From NCBI GenBank assembly GCA_963682005.1, contig OY820914.1:3162001-3226000 (forward strand): a stretch of 64,000 nt of DNA. Direction: 5' to 3'. Each line of letters starts with the position of its first letter. Position 1 is the first letter of the stretch. Source of the stretch: CAIYUC01 sp963682005 (GTDB lineage: Bacteria; Bacteroidota; Bacteroidia; Bacteroidales; FEN-979). The position numbers and the translations under genes were made by a program. Shown in pieces: positions 38,701 through 47,818 of the stretch. The notes beneath the pieces are model-generated. The model did no database searches. It had not been told where the DNA came from and was given only the letters and a program-made list of their open reading frames with translations.

Positions 38701-41700
38701 AAGTGCCTGCTGTCGATGTGGTATAGGCGGCGCTGTTCTGAAGAAGCAGAGTTCCTCCCGAAGGGGAATTATACCAGTCAACCATGCAGCCTCCAGGTGC
38801 TGAAGCACCCAGGATGGCCGGCAGGGTGTTTATGCAAACGGTTGGATTTCCGCCGCTGACAGGGGCTGCCGGTATCGAATTTACCGTCATCGTAATGACA
38901 TTGGAATTTGCTTCGGCCGGATCCGGGCATTGAATATCCGGGATCTGCACGCAACGGACTTCATCCCCGTCATTGGGAATATATGTGAATGAAGAACCGG
39001 AAAGGGCGACCAGGCCATCAGGGGCTGCCCCTTCCATAAGGGTGTCATTCACATACCACTGGTAAACCGGGTTTGAACCTCCGTTAACCACCGTGGCATT
39101 ATAGGTCACTTCCGTACCTGCACAAACATTATTAGCAGAAGAAGTAACTGAAATACTGACAGGTGTCAAAGGGTTAACCGTAATGGATTTCAAGGTCGGA
39201 GCAGCGGCGGTGCAACCTGCGGGATTGGTATAGTTCACACTGATTGTTTGTGCCCCGGCTGTATTCCATGTTACGGTCACCGAATTTGCTCCGGAACCCC
39301 CGGTTATCGCACCCCCGGCAGAAATGGACCAGGCGTAGCCTGTCATGCCTGCTTCAGTGCTATAAGTGACCCCCGATGTGCCGGCACAAACTGTGGCATT
39401 TCCGGTAATTGTTGGCACCGGCAAAGCATTTACCGTCACGTTCTTAACAGTTGCGGAAGAGGCCGTGCAGCCTGTTGAATTGATATAGTTGACCGAAACG
39501 GTCTTTGCCCCCGATGTGTTCCATGACACCGTGATGGCATTTGTTCCGGATCCGCCGGTAATGGTACCTCCGGATGAAACCGACCATGAATAACCTGTCA
39601 TTCCCGATTCGGTAGTATAGGTGACGCCTGTAGTTCCTGCACAAACGGTGGCAAGACCACTAATCGTAGGAACGGGTCTTGAGCTGACTGTCACATTTTT
39701 CACAGTCGGACTTACAGGAAGGCACCAATGGGCACTCCTGTAAATGACGCTGATCGTCTGGTCTCCGGCTGAATTCCAGGTCACCGTGACCGTGCTTCCG
39801 GTGGAACCTGATGTTATGGTTCCGCCTGGAGAGATCGTCCATGAATAGGCTGACATGCCTGTTTCTGTTGAATATGTCACGCCGGAAGTGCCGGCACAGG
39901 ATGCTGCGGCCCCGGTAATCGTGGGAACAGGTCGCGGATAGATGGTCACATTTTGAACGGAGGGTGAAGCCGCAGTGCACCCGTTTTCATCTGTGTAACT
40001 GACACCGATTGCCTGGGCACCGGGTGAATTCCATGTAACGATTGCATAGAACTCGCCTGTTCCCCCGGAAGTGATCGTTCCCCCTGGTGAAATTGTCCAG
40101 ACATAATTTGTCATGTCAGTTTCTGTCGTATAGAAATTGTCTGTCGTGCCTTCGCAGTTAGTTAGATCTCCGGAAATGGTCGGGACAGGCAGTGCATTTA
40201 CGGTGATATTCTTCACCGTGGCTGAGGCCCCGGTACATCCGTTCCCGTTGGAATAATTGACACTGATCGTTTTTGCTCCGGCTGTTATCCATGTTACGGT
40301 CACTGTATTGGTGCCTTGTCCGCCTGTTATGGTGCCTCCGGAGTAAATGGTCCAGGAATATCCCGTCATCCCAGCCTCTGTTGTATATGGAACATCCGTC
40401 GTTCCTTCACATACTGATGCAAGTCCTGTTATGGTGGGAACCGGCAACGGGTTTACCGTTGCAGTAAAAACGGCCGGAGTCACCCATTGTGGTGTGCTTG
40501 TATATAAAACGCTGACTGTACTTGTTCCCGCCGTATTCCATGTTACCGTAACCGAATTGTCCGAGGATCCTCCGCCTGCCGTGACCGTACCCCCGGATGA
40601 AACAGTCCATTGGTAATTGGTATGTCCGGATTCGGTGGAATAAACATTCCCTGAACTCCCGACACAAGCCATCGCAGGCCCTGTTATGGTTGGCCCACCG
40701 GTTTCATATGCGCCCATGGTCGGGGAGGTTGCACTTCTCGGGTTGCCGTTGATGTCGGTATCCACCACCCCGGGCATAGGGAAAGCGGCGCCAATTGCAG
40801 GGGACCCCGTTATCGGTTGCAAATAAACGGCACTGGTAAACAGGGGGTTGCCAGCAGTAGAATGAAAATCCTGGCTTGTTGAAGTTTGCCATGATGCAAG
40901 GGTTATTGCAGTACCGTCCAACCTTATTGTTTGAGCTGGAATATTGCAGAACATGTCATTGTAATCAGAGACAGGCGCCGGTGAAACAGCGGACAATGAA
41001 AAAGAGGATAAACCTCCGCGTTCGACAGCAAAAATGCTGTTCTTTAAGGTAATATCAGAGGTGCTCCGTTTTACAAAGGCAATTCCTTTTCCATTGACAG
41101 GACTTGCAGGCACCGATCCTCCGATATATACACTATTATAATAATAAACTGATTTTGACCCGGCATTGAAGTCCCAGATTCCATAAAAGGGAACATCATT
41201 GTTAACATTGGTCCCCAAAGAGATCGCATTGTTCCGGATGATATACGTATGGGTCATTGTCGTTGCGCTTCCCTGGTTCATGATGCCCGCCATGGGGTAT
41301 GGATTTGATGCACCGGAGCCGGAAGCGCCGATGTTGTAGATGAAATTATTTTCAACCAACAGGGGAACGTCGTTCTGAAGGTTTATCCCGTAAATATTGC
41401 TGGGTGCATTGCTCGATGAATTCAGGTACGCCACCGTATTATTCGCGATGGTCCCCCCCGTATGCATGCTGATCCCGATGCTTGGGGAAGATCCTGCAGT
41501 GGTTATGCTTCCTGGGGTTAAAGCATCACCGATCATGTTCCCGGTGATATTAACAACCCCGGAAACGGCCTGAATACCATTAATATAAGCAGAACCTGTA
41601 TTGGTCAGGCTCAGATTCTTGATTACGTTGCCATGAATTGTTACGGCTGAGCCACTGTCAGCTGCTACTAAAATTGGTATGATACTGCTGGCAGCAGAGT

Positions 41701-44700
41701 TTATCCATGCTGTTCCTCCGCAACCCCCGGCACTGCCACCGATATAGTTGCCATTGATCGTATGACCGACTCCCATGTTTGTCCAGATGCCGTATTGATT
41801 GCTGTTGGCGGCGGCAGCGTAATTATAATACAGGTTGTTCCCTGATATTGTGCAGAAATCACCGCAGGACCCCAGGTAAATCCCGCATGTGGTAAAATTA
41901 TAAATGTTGTTGTCCGAAACGTTAACGATATCACCGATGGAATTTACGTAAACAGCAAAACTTTGCCTGCCGGCTGTTCCGGCGATAGCGTCCCTGATCT
42001 CGTTTTGGATGATGTTAACCGTATTGAACCCTGTCCCGATATATACAGACGAGGAGGACGTGTTATTGTTTTCAATAATGCAGTTGCGTAATGTGCATGA
42101 TACAGACCCATTGGAAAAGGATAGGGTTGGACCGGTGTTGGCTGTAACGGAATTGGTGTTTCTGAATGTTAGGTATTTTCCTGCCCCTCCGCTTCTACCA
42201 TCGATCGTAACACGGTCGGCCCCTGAAATCGGGATCATCGCGGCTCCAGTTGCTACACCTGTACCGGATAATACCCGCATGGTCGTCCCATCGGGTTGTA
42301 TGGTCAGGGTGAAATTGCTCCCGCCTGATTCCATCCATTGACTCAATGCTATTGTACCAGGTTCCACAATATTGGAGGTGATATTGATTGTGAGATTCCC
42401 GGAGACAACATTATTGTTGATGTATTTGAACAGGCCGGTCGGTGCATCGGCGGTAAGGGTCGTAAATGTATTTCCTGTCCCGACATTTATTGTACCGTTT
42501 AGCGGGTTAGCGATCGTGTAGCTGTTGATAAAGCCTGTTATGGGGAAAACTGCCGGTGATAAGAAGACCGATGCGGGAACCGAATTGAAAATCCCTGCGT
42601 TGATCCCCACAACAGGGATCTCCACATTGCTCTGTGCAACAATAAAGTACTGGATCACATCTCCGGGAACCACCGAGCCGTTTTCTCCGTAAATATTATA
42701 TAGCAATGAATAATTAATGGTGAATGATGCCGGCGAGCCTGAACTTGTGGTCTGTACCCATTTCCAGCCGTTGTATGCGCTTGCATTCCCGGCATATGTG
42801 TTGGCATCGGTTGATTTCTTGTAATAAAGCCTGGGCGAAGTTCCCGAGAAGAAATTAACTCCGTTGGGATGTGTTATTGTTGCAAAGTCTGTTAAAACCA
42901 TGTTGCCCAGGGAAACCGTATTTCCTATAGCCGTATATTGTATGGTGGGTCCTGAAAAATCCAGTTGGATAAAATTGCCGGCATCCGCCCCGATGTCGGT
43001 AGGTGTCAGCGATGCCCTTACGTTCCCATCGATGTCGTCCGTGATACCCGAAATGGCAATTCCATGGGATTCAACCGGGGTTGCAACCGATGTGCTGATA
43101 TGAAGGTTGACGCTTCCTGTTCCCCCGTTCGGAAAAATGAACTGAGGATTGACGGACATGCTGTTCGCATCCTGTCCGACAGTCGTCCTCCATGCCGCTA
43201 AATTGGATACATCCAGGGAATTGAAATACCCGATAGTAGAACCTGACACAAGATAATCGTTATAATCGATTGTCAGACCAGCCGGGTTTGCAGATGTTCC
43301 TCCGACCCTTACAGCATAATGTTTCGCAGTGCCGCCTGTCCGGGCATTATGGAAGATATTGTTTTCAAAAATACGGGTCGTCCCGGACACCGAACTGTAA
43401 AAGGCATAACTGGCCGTAGCACCGGTTGCGGTACCACCTATATATATGCTGTTGAAATAGAAGTTGTTGATTCCTGCCACATCCCAGACACCCCACAGGT
43501 AATACGAACCGGTAAGAGATGTTCCATCAGGTTTTGTACCAAGCTGGATCATGTTGTTGTTGTAACTTCCGGTATTTCCTGTTCCGTTTGTCATGATCCC
43601 GACGACACTGGCCGATGTGCTGCTGGATGCCAGGGACATCCCATGGATGAAATTTCGTTCACATATGGTTGTGCTGCTTGCACCACCCACATAGATCCCG
43701 TTAATCGTTACAGCAGCAGAGGCTGCGGTGCTGTAGAAATTGTAAAGTTCATTATGACGCAAGATCTGACCCGGTTTTGTTGCGGAAATTGATAATCCTA
43801 CAATGGCAGCAAGGTTCGTGGTGCTGATATTCGGGCAAAGACTGGTAAGGTCATGGATTGAATTATCTGCGATTGTCGTCGGGCTGTAAGCGGTTGCATT
43901 TCTTAGAGCTATTAGGTAACTCGAACTGCATGCAGAATTGTTGGTCACCTTTGAAATGGTATTATTTTGAATGTTTACTTGCGCGGTTCCTCCCAGCGGA
44001 TTGGTTTGCAAACCGGTAATGTAAAGGTATCCGGAGGTGTTGGAGTTGGTGCCCTGGATGCTTGCTGCCGTGGTAAGACTTCCTATCGTATTGCCTGTAA
44101 TGTCAAGGGTGGTGTTCAAGGTTGAAGGGGAAACATTTATCCCGACGATGCTATTGTTTTTTCCCGATGTGTTCATTGAGGAATTCAATGTGATTGATCC
44201 AACAGAATTATTCTGTATGATTCCGGATCCGGCCCTGAAGTCGATTCCGTAGTACGAATTCGAATAAGCGCCTGAACCGATCGTTATTGATATCGAACCA
44301 TTTCCTGTCGTGCTTCCGATGGTATTCCCGATGACATTCACATAGCCTCCCTGGATCAGGATGCCGTCGAAGAACAATGATCCGTCGTTCGTTGAAACGC
44401 CATTCGTATAGAGTTTGATGTTGGCAATGGTGTTATTCTGGATCAGGATGGGATTGACAGTACCGACTGTGGAGTAAATGCGAATGGGGTAAATGTAATT
44501 CCCGAGTGTTGGAGGTGTTCCGTTTCCGTTCATGACCCAGCCTGTCCCTCCGCATAAAGGTGCGGAGCCGCCGATGTAATTGCCTGAGATCGTGTACCCG
44601 TCTCCCACCGCCAACTGGATCGGACTCATTCCAATGGCTGTGGTCGGACTCAGTGCGGCCGACTGGTAAATGCTGTTATTCTGAATATTCCATCCGGTAG

Positions 44701-45427
44701 TTCCGGCCTGAAGGTAGATCCCGACGGAGTATGCGCCGTTGAGATAAAAATTGTAGATGTTGCAGTTTGAGATCGTATTGGTTTTATTGTAACCTGTTGA
44801 GGATCCGGCTGTATTGTTGCTTAAAATGCAACAGGATGGCTTGGTGGTGCCGTCCCGCACATCGCAGTTGTCGACAATGTTGTTATTATTTCCGTTTGTT
44901 ACTCCGTTTCCGAAGTAAATGACCCCGAAGGAAGTAGTCACTCCTTTTACCGTGCAATATTTTACTGTATTGTTTGAAGCGTCATTTGAAAATCCTATGG
45001 TATATGCAGAAGTACTGGTATTGTCAATCACAAGATCCTTTGTCGAGCCGGTGGCATTCACACGACCATCAAAGATAATGTAGCCGGAACCCGAAAAGGT
45101 TATCGTCCCGGTGGAATTGGCACTTGTAATCGAAAGGCCTGATACACCCGGGTAAACCGTTATTGTAAAAATGAAGTTTGCGTTAACGGGGGGCGATAAG
45201 GGGAATGTCTCACCCGCGCTTGTATAGCCTGTAATGAGTTTCAGGGAAACGCTGCCGCTTAAACCCTGTGCGGTAATGTCGGCAAATGCAGCCGTTAATG
45301 TCGTATAATTTCCGCCCGGACCAACGTTTTTCAGTCCGGAAAGTCCTCCGAATGCCACAACATTCAGGAACATGACAGCAAAAGTGGTAAGGATTGGATT
45401 TTTCATGGGAAAAAGTTTTAATTTCAT
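32747..45427 (-). CDS. Giant (4226-aa) secreted multidomain protein
   Basis: Signal peptide in MKNPILTTFAVMFLNVVAFG (the true start may be this internal Met at residue 8). Residues about 40-800: right-handed beta-helix with Asn-rich turns (NNTIANIKLYT, IVDNCDVRDG). About 980-1560: a second beta-helix. About 1576-2087: six PKD-like repeats of 85 aa (SGGTITGGQGTNTVTVTW type). Then Ig-like domains, a MopE-like calcium motif (QDSDDDGYGNAAV, about 2275-2315), CARDB-like repeats of about 200 aa (LIAHVVNNGNAVASGPVKVQ), a SprB-like repeat (ANASGGAPPYLFSWSNG) and two more PKD-like repeats. The last 400 residues are the module shared with the 1645-aa protein, ending in two dockerin-like loops and NPVKKGR. 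This fits a huge cell-surface or extracellular adhesin; no catalytic domain is seen. Confidence 0.92.
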   Translation of the reverse strand: MKLKLFPMKNPILTTFAVMFLNVVAFGGLSGLKNVGPGGNYTTLTAAFADITAQGLSGSVSLKLITGYTSAGETFPLSPPVNANFIFTITVYPGVSGLSITSANSTGTITFSGSGYIIFDGRVNATGSTKDLVIDNTSTSAYTIGFSNDASNNTVKYCTVKGVTTSFGVIYFGNGVTNGNNNNIVDNCDVRDGTTKPSCCILSNNTAGSSTGYNKTNTISNCNIYNFYLNGAYSVGIYLQAGTTGWNIQNNSIYQSAALSPTTAIGMSPIQLAVGDGYTISGNYIGGSAPLCGGTGWVMNGNGTPPTLGNYIYPIRIYSTVGTVNPILIQNNTIANIKLYTNGVSTNDGSLFFDGILIQGGYVNVIGNTIGSTTGNGSISITIGSGAYSNSYYGIDFRAGSGIIQNNSVGSITLNSSMNTSGKNNSIVGINVSPSTLNTTLDITGNTIGSLTTAASIQGTNSNTSGYLYITGLQTNPLGGTAQVNIQNNTISKVTNNSACSSSYLIALRNATAYSPTTIADNSIHDLTSLCPNISTTNLAAIVGLSISATKPGQILRHNELYNFYSTAASAAVTINGIYVGGASSTTICERNFIHGMSLASSSTSASVVGIMTNGTGNTGSYNNNMIQLGTKPDGTSLTGSYYLWGVWDVAGINNFYFNSIYIGGTATGATASYAFYSSVSGTTRIFENNIFHNARTGGTAKHYAVRVGGTSANPAGLTIDYNDYLVSGSTIGYFNSLDVSNLAAWRTTVGQDANSMSVNPQFIFPNGGTGSVNLHISTSVATPVESHGIAISGITDDIDGNVRASLTPTDIGADAGNFIQLDFSGPTIQYTAIGNTVSLGNMVLTDFATITHPNGVNFFSGTSPRLYYKKSTDANTYAGNASAYNGWKWVQTTSSGSPASFTINYSLLYNIYGENGSVVPGDVIQYFIVAQSNVEIPVVGINAGIFNSVPASVFLSPAVFPITGFINSYTIANPLNGTINVGTGNTFTTLTADAPTGLFKYINNNVVSGNLTINITSNIVEPGTIALSQWMESGGSNFTLTIQPDGTTMRVLSGTGVATGAAMIPISGADRVTIDGRSGGAGKYLTFRNTNSVTANTGPTLSFSNGSVSCTLRNCIIENNNTSSSSVYIGTGFNTVNIIQNEIRDAIAGTAGRQSFAVYVNSIGDIVNVSDNNIYNFTTCGIYLGSCGDFCTISGNNLYYNYAAAANSNQYGIWTNMGVGHTINGNYIGGSAGGCGGTAWINSAASSIIPILVAADSGSAVTIHGNVIKNLSLTNTGSAYINGIQAVSGVVNITGNMIGDALTPGSITTAGSSPSIGISMHTGGTIANNTVAYLNSSSNAPSNIYGINLQNDVPLLVENNFIYNIGASGSGASNPYPMAGIMNQGSATTMTHTYIIRNNAISLGTNVNNDVPFYGIWDFNAGSKSVYYYNSVYIGGSVPASPVNGKGIAFVKRSTSDITLKNSIFAVERGGLSSFSLSAVSPAPVSDYNDMFCNIPAQTIRLDGTAITLASWQTSTSQDFHSTAGNPLFTSAVYLQPITGSPAIGAAFPMPGVVDTDINGNPRSATSPTMGAYETGGPTITGPAMACVGSSGNVYSTESGHTNYQWTVSSGGTVTAGGGSSDNSVTVTWNTAGTSTVSVLYTSTPQWVTPAVFTATVNPLPVPTITGLASVCEGTTDVPYTTEAGMTGYSWTIYSGGTITGGQGTNTVTVTWITAGAKTISVNYSNGNGCTGASATVKNITVNALPVPTISGDLTNCEGTTDNFYTTETDMTNYVWTISPGGTITSGGTGEFYAIVTWNSPGAQAIGVSYTDENGCTAASPSVQNVTIYPRPVPTITGAAASCAGTSGVTYSTETGMSAYSWTISPGGTITSGSTGSTVTVTWNSAGDQTISVIYRSAHWCLPVSPTVKNVTVSSRPVPTISGLATVCAGTTGVTYTTESGMTGYSWSVSSGGTITGGSGTNAITVSWNTSGAKTVSVNYINSTGCTASSATVKNVTVNALPVPTITGNATVCAGTSGVTYSTEAGMTGYAWSISAGGAITGGSGANSVTVTWNTAGAQTISVNYTNPAGCTAAAPTLKSITVNPLTPVSISVTSSANNVCAGTEVTYNATVVNGGSNPVYQWYVNDTLMEGAAPDGLVALSGSSFTYIPNDGDEVRCVQIPDIQCPDPAEANSNVITMTVNSIPAAPVSGGNPTVCINTLPAILGASAPGGCMVDWYNSPSGGTLLLQNSAAYTTSTAGTYYAESRNITTGCISTSRTSVSLSINQLVNYYQDSDDDGYGNAAVLIITCDQPEGYVTDNTDCNDENPLVYPGAQHFTYTGNTGFNSSVISPSSGSPYTTFRFEVDYFDLTDALPQASYPRLILDYEGNGIFSDPNDRNIIMTPSDLLDINLVDGKRYYATVNGLPYGTTWKARIIVSDLQNCTTTFGPFDYPDVLQQPNLSIFANDITFSNPYPDPSEAITVSAVIHNESDYPAQNFLVHLVNQFDTTIIYPNIPVGNLPAHGSMLAQWNIVTPSVPAWCPMQVKVDYTNVIAEINELDNTAVRPFVNGNYPVAGEIVCTAAVTPPVSYCSPYNTLLISGTANYSGLAVPLEDPGVAGATVEFRITETNATFSGYTNSAGTYNIYFQPPLTGDVYHITGTITDFTLTGNFATQFTIICKPNLTFQSCHPLDVLPVNPHYPGEATLVAHVTNNGDEIAAGPVPVRFAYSTGVTVYGQYNENINPGQTVEVAANAPLPAPASAILTATIDPYHQVNELNEDDNVSTDNMCWDFQTVSMCYNNFWQQNYIVNQSVTLTTGIIVTHLYDADPLKVKFEVRGPGIPGTMNLGYGFLNNATRSCYSCPYAVTLPSAYTFLNAGTYTFTMTADPDHEYAECDESNNILEVSIEVTTPLPNLSLTGCNTIEVQPVDPSYPAQGTLIAHVVNNGNAVASGPVKVQFSYSTGGTFIGQYAGDINPGQTADITATATIPNSLSTILTAVADPDHQVAESNETDNSASENMCFDFQPVAYPHYYCGQSFWGNSYQVNQSAILSIGLSSLHLYDASSVKVKFQVSGPGISGTQTLGTVTVNNVSKTCDDCPYSAVFPNPYTFTHAGTYTFMMTADPDNDYEECNESNNVISVEVNVYSPLPNLSLTACHSVDVLPANPAYPGTATLVAHVANNGDGVAAGPVQVQFSYSSGHSYLGYYYGNINPGQTVDVTTTAPLPVPGTVVLTAYADPSNLIGESNETDNSTFDDMCWDFQPVGHCGTNFWNPVYLINQSAYLSVGLSVSHLYDASQVKVKFEVSGPGIEGKLNLGTGVLNNVSRNCYYCPAIVALPLPYTFLENGSYTFTMTADPDHEYAECDEENNVLVVTVHVSGLPDMRVLSQYINPDNLNPSPDDPVSLVVTYDNVGYTNVNDVMSLQVLVDEIPLETVYPVTGLVTGEHTSVAIPTTWSSDIPGAHVIRAVIDADEQVEENDEMNNEATRAIIVGQAANLYFQVFVPSNSSPGLNVPININARIGNTGEESCNGIIQFYYINDLSDTISIGQSTVSIAGHDSVSTSVPWIVTDNSTTIIGKITNPSVPEFNTEDNLALAYLGSFDVSLEPVISCNGINGTLTANASGGAPPYLFSWSNGYLGQNLVAGSGEYTVTVFDITGFSKSATATITVFAPPTPEISGPDSICGVPSSGNVYVTDDGMSEYSWTVSSGGTITSGGGTSDNTVTVGWNTPGTKTVSVNYTDANGCSAPAPVVAHTVVNLLPVPSLSGPTHLCALTMGAEYATNTGKSSYTWIVSPGGEIVSGEFTDRITVNWNIPGPQTVSVNYTDVSGCTASSPTLLNVTIEPLSIGGAVTGGSPIIIGQSTGILELTGHTGSVLKWQKKDVGTSYRDIPNTTGLIQFSETPASIGYWSYRAIVQSYTCDPDTSLPTIVNVIGPPTLTTSTAEEITATGAVLNGMGKMNGSPATILFEYGLTDSYGMSVPGNPSVITEDNVTQVTAIISGLLPDTNYYFRITGSNIAGTTYGNNMVFRTDITNRRLTLNVFIEGLYDYNTGVMKKSQDCQNGEVTFDKFAGSIVDTVTVKLANEEEPWDIVFESHGLEMHPDGSIRLLVPVVLSGNYYVIINHRQSVETWSGEPVPFNTNPIAYNFTYPVSQAYGNNMKEVFDGAGVYTLFGGEFTSATGGQDGYVDIFDNVNVFNNSQSGAYGYIVEDVTGDGFVDIFDMVIVFNNMQSGAGMNTPVNPVKKGR

Positions 45428-45465
45428 TTGGGGAGATCCTGGCGATCAGGTTGTCAGGACTGACT

Positions 45466-45473
45466 CAAATGTA
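45466..45473 (-). promoter_or_regulatory. Candidate -7 box of the 4226-aa gene (TACATTTG)
   Basis: An exact TAnnTTTG match 39 nt before the annotated ATG on the minus strand. Confidence 0.5.
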
Positions 45474-45653
45474 TATCAAAACCTTTGGGAGTAATAAAAA
45501 AGGGTGTATGCTTTTATAAATCCGTACAAGGATTTAGTTGTTTTCCTTCATTGCCGTGAAATCCATGGCAGGAAAAATGAGATATTATCCGAAATACACT
45601 TGACTGGATTTCAGGATGTGCTAAACAGAAAATCGGGCAAAAAAAGATGGAAA

Positions 45654-46345
45654 TTAAAAAGCCCTTGCTGCCCTTATATATTTCGGGGTCGCGAACTTCC
45701 AGTCCCAGTGCATGCTGCCACTGACCCTTTACTCATTAAAGGCTGAATTGGCATCGTTTTCCGTAGAATCCCAGTAATCAAGATTTCCAAGGCCACCGAT
45801 CACAGCTTAATGAAGGAACATTTCATGGAACTCATACATGGAAGGCAGGAACCAGGCACTGTATCCGTTTAAAACAAGGTCATCACAATACCGGGCGGCA
45901 ATCCCCGGGGTGGGGGATCCGGCCACAATAAGCGTTGTGTTGGTCTGTCCGGTTCCGATGGCAGCCGATGTGCCGGGAATTGATGTGCCGTAACAGCCCC
46001 AGGGTGCACAACCCTGATCATAAGGTGCTGCAATCAGGCCATGCTGCTTCGATGGGTAGATGTAGAAAATGTTTCCATCCGTTGTGTGGAAGTCAGCAAT
46101 GGTCGGATTTGATTACCTGCTCCAGCAAACGCCCTTTGCCGAAGCCCAACAAACCTGCGCTTGATCCGGAGCGCATCGGTGCCATTGACGGATCCGCTGC
46201 TATTTACATCTGCTGCAGATAAAACCACCGGCACTGTCAGCGGCTCGAGTGAAACGAAATGACGTTCAACTTTTAGGGCGTCTGTTGAATTGACTCCGCC
46301 CCATGGTTGCACTATTAATGTCTGCAAGCTAATAAAATTCAACTT
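45654..46345 (-). pseudogene. Decayed secreted protein: dockerin fragment plus Lcl/DUF1566-like domain
   Basis: Reading leftwards, 46320-46130 encodes a dockerin-like pair (VNSTDALKVERHF, then ADVNSSGSVNGTDALRIKRRF). After a frameshift near 46090-46130, 46085-45656 encodes a DUF1566/Lcl-like domain (FYIYPSKQHGLIAAPYDQG, GYSAWFLPSMYEFHEMF, LDYWDSTENDANSAFNE, IRAARAF). In-frame TAA codons interrupt it at 45807-45809 and 45729-45731. The order of motifs matches intact secreted Bacteroidota proteins, so this is a degraded member lacking its N-terminal part. It lies directly upstream of the giant gene. Confidence 0.75.
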
Positions 46346-46393
46346 TTTTTGACGAAAAAGCTGGTAGAACAAACAAAACGGTTATTTATTATC

Positions 46394-46401
46394 TAACTTT
46401 G
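46394..46401 (+). promoter_or_regulatory. Promoter -7 box (TAACTTTG) of the SRPBCC-VOC pair
   Basis: An exact TAnnTTTG match 28 nt before the SRPBCC start codon. Confidence 0.55.
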
Positions 46402-46429
46402 CCCATAGAATTAATCTAAATAACGAAAC

Positions 46430-46969
46430 ATGTCAACAATACAAATCATACTGATCATCGTGGTGGTCATTATCCTGTTGCCGCTGCTTGCAGCCTTATT
46501 CACGGCCAAAAGCTATTCAGTTCAACGGGAAATCCGGATCAGTAAACCCAGGCAAAAGGTTTTTGACTATATCAGATCCCTGAAAAACCAGGACAATTTC
46601 AGCAAATGGGCACAGATCGACCCGAAGATGAAAAAATCCTACAAGGGCACTGATGGAACCGTCGGGTTCATCTCAGCATGGGAAAGCGAGGATAAAAATG
46701 TCGGCAAGGGAGAGCAGGAGATAAAGAAAATCACCGAAGGCGAACGGATCGACTTTGAAGTGCGATTTATTAAGCCGTTCAAGTCAGTTTCTCCGGCATA
46801 TATGACGACTGAACGGATATCGGATGACCAGACACTGGTTAAATGGGGTTTCAGCGGGAACATGAAATACCCGATGAACCTGATGCTCCTTTTCATGAAC
46901 CTGGAGAAAATGATCGGGAACGACCTTTCCATAGGCCTTGCAAATCTTAAGAATGAACTTGAAAAGTAA
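46430..46969 (+). CDS. Membrane-anchored SRPBCC (polyketide cyclase-like) protein
   Basis: A 179-aa protein. Residues 3-25 form one hydrophobic helix (IQIILIIVVVIILLPLLAAL), followed by an SRPBCC/START-like domain starting YSVQREIRISKPRQKVFDYI with the typical NFSKWAQIDPKM segment and a long C-terminal helix (NLEKMIGNDLSIGLANLKNE). These domains form a deep hydrophobic ligand pocket; the ligand is unknown. It is followed after 32 bp by a VOC-family gene in the same direction, probably one operon. Confidence 0.85.
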   Translation: MSTIQIILIIVVVIILLPLLAALFTAKSYSVQREIRISKPRQKVFDYIRSLKNQDNFSKWAQIDPKMKKSYKGTDGTVGFISAWESEDKNVGKGEQEIKKITEGERIDFEVRFIKPFKSVSPAYMTTERISDDQTLVKWGFSGNMKYPMNLMLLFMNLEKMIGNDLSIGLANLKNELEK

Positions 46970-47001
46970 ACCATTTTAAGTACCAATAAAATCAAAGTAA
47001 A

Positions 47002-47436
47002 ATGACAACCATAAATCCATATCTTGTTTTTAAAGGCAATTGCGAGAAAGCCTTTAACTTTTATAAATCCGTATTTGGCGGAGAATTCGCTTCTATCTTC
47101 CGGTTCAGGGAAATGCCGCCCGATCAGAAATTTGCGCCCGAAGAGGCGGAACGCCTGATGCATGTCTCATTGCCGATCGGGCAGGGTACTATCCTGATGG
47201 GTAGCGATACTTCCGATGTCAATGGCCCGCCGATGATCACGGGCAATAATATTTCCATGTCCATCAATACCGACAGCAAGCAGGACGCCGACAGGCTGTT
47301 CAATGGACTTTCCGCTGGCGGAAAAGTCTTTATGCCGATGAACAACACCTTCTGGGGATCTTACTTCGGAATGTTCACCGATAAATTCGACATCAACTGG
47401 ATGGTCAGTTTCGAACCTCCGAAAGAAAAGAAGTGA
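47002..47436 (+). CDS. VOC family protein (PhnB-like)
   Basis: A 144-aa protein of the glyoxalase/bleomycin-resistance (VOC) fold, PhnB subgroup: INPYLVFKGNCEKAFNFYKS opens the fold, FMPMNNTFWGSYFGMFTDKF is the family C-terminal segment. No activity can be assigned: PhnB-like proteins lack a proven common reaction. It is downstream of the SRPBCC gene and is followed by a period-7 array and a DoxX remnant, a neighbour combination common in Bacteroidota stress-related clusters. Confidence 0.88.
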   Translation: MTTINPYLVFKGNCEKAFNFYKSVFGGEFASIFRFREMPPDQKFAPEEAERLMHVSLPIGQGTILMGSDTSDVNGPPMITGNNISMSINTDSKQDADRLFNGLSAGGKVFMPMNNTFWGSYFGMFTDKFDINWMVSFEPPKEKK

Positions 47437-47525
47437 AGGCTTCAGGCTGCAGGCTGCAGGCTTGCGAAGTCCATCCTCCATCCTCCATTCTCTATTATCT
47501 ATCTTCTGACCTCCGACCTCAGACT
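47437..47525. repeat. Period-7 array after the VOC gene
   Basis: GGCTGCA-type units (47440-47465) are followed by CCATCCT CCATCCT CCATTCT CTATTAT CTATCTT CTGACCT CCGACCT CAGACTC, nine steps of 7 with gradual change of the word. Confidence 0.85.
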
Positions 47526-47690
47526 CCCAACCTGTACCTGTCAAGGCTCCACGGCGCCGGCCCTTTTGCCATAATGAACAGGAAAAGGAAACAATACAGC
47601 ATGGCAAGTTCGCCGTGGTTGACGAGCGGCAGCACCTATCGGTAGAACGCAATGACGAAGTCAATTTTATAGAGAAATCTCACCCTGATG
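47519..47690 (-). pseudogene. Remnant of a DoxX-family membrane protein gene
   Basis: The minus strand reads KIDFVIAFYR, an in-frame TAG, then VLPLVNHGELAMLYCFLFLF, IMAKGPAPWSLDRYRLGV and stop at 47519-47521. This matches the C-terminal quarter of DoxX proteins (VNHGELA, LYCFLFL, GPWSLD). Only the tail survives and it is broken by the TAG, so it cannot be functional as seen. Confidence 0.6.
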
Positions 47691-47818
47691 ATACGAGATT
47701 CTCCAAATCAGGAATTAACACGGCCATACCATGAAACAGATCAGTCCGGGATCCCTTCTGATTGTCCAAAAGGGTCCGGACTGATTGTTCATTTACTTCG
47801 AGGTAAAGTATTTTCCTG

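Noticed and set aside
45504..45746. 80-codon plus-strand open frame
   Set aside because: It is antisense to the Lcl-domain pseudogene and has no recognisable features.
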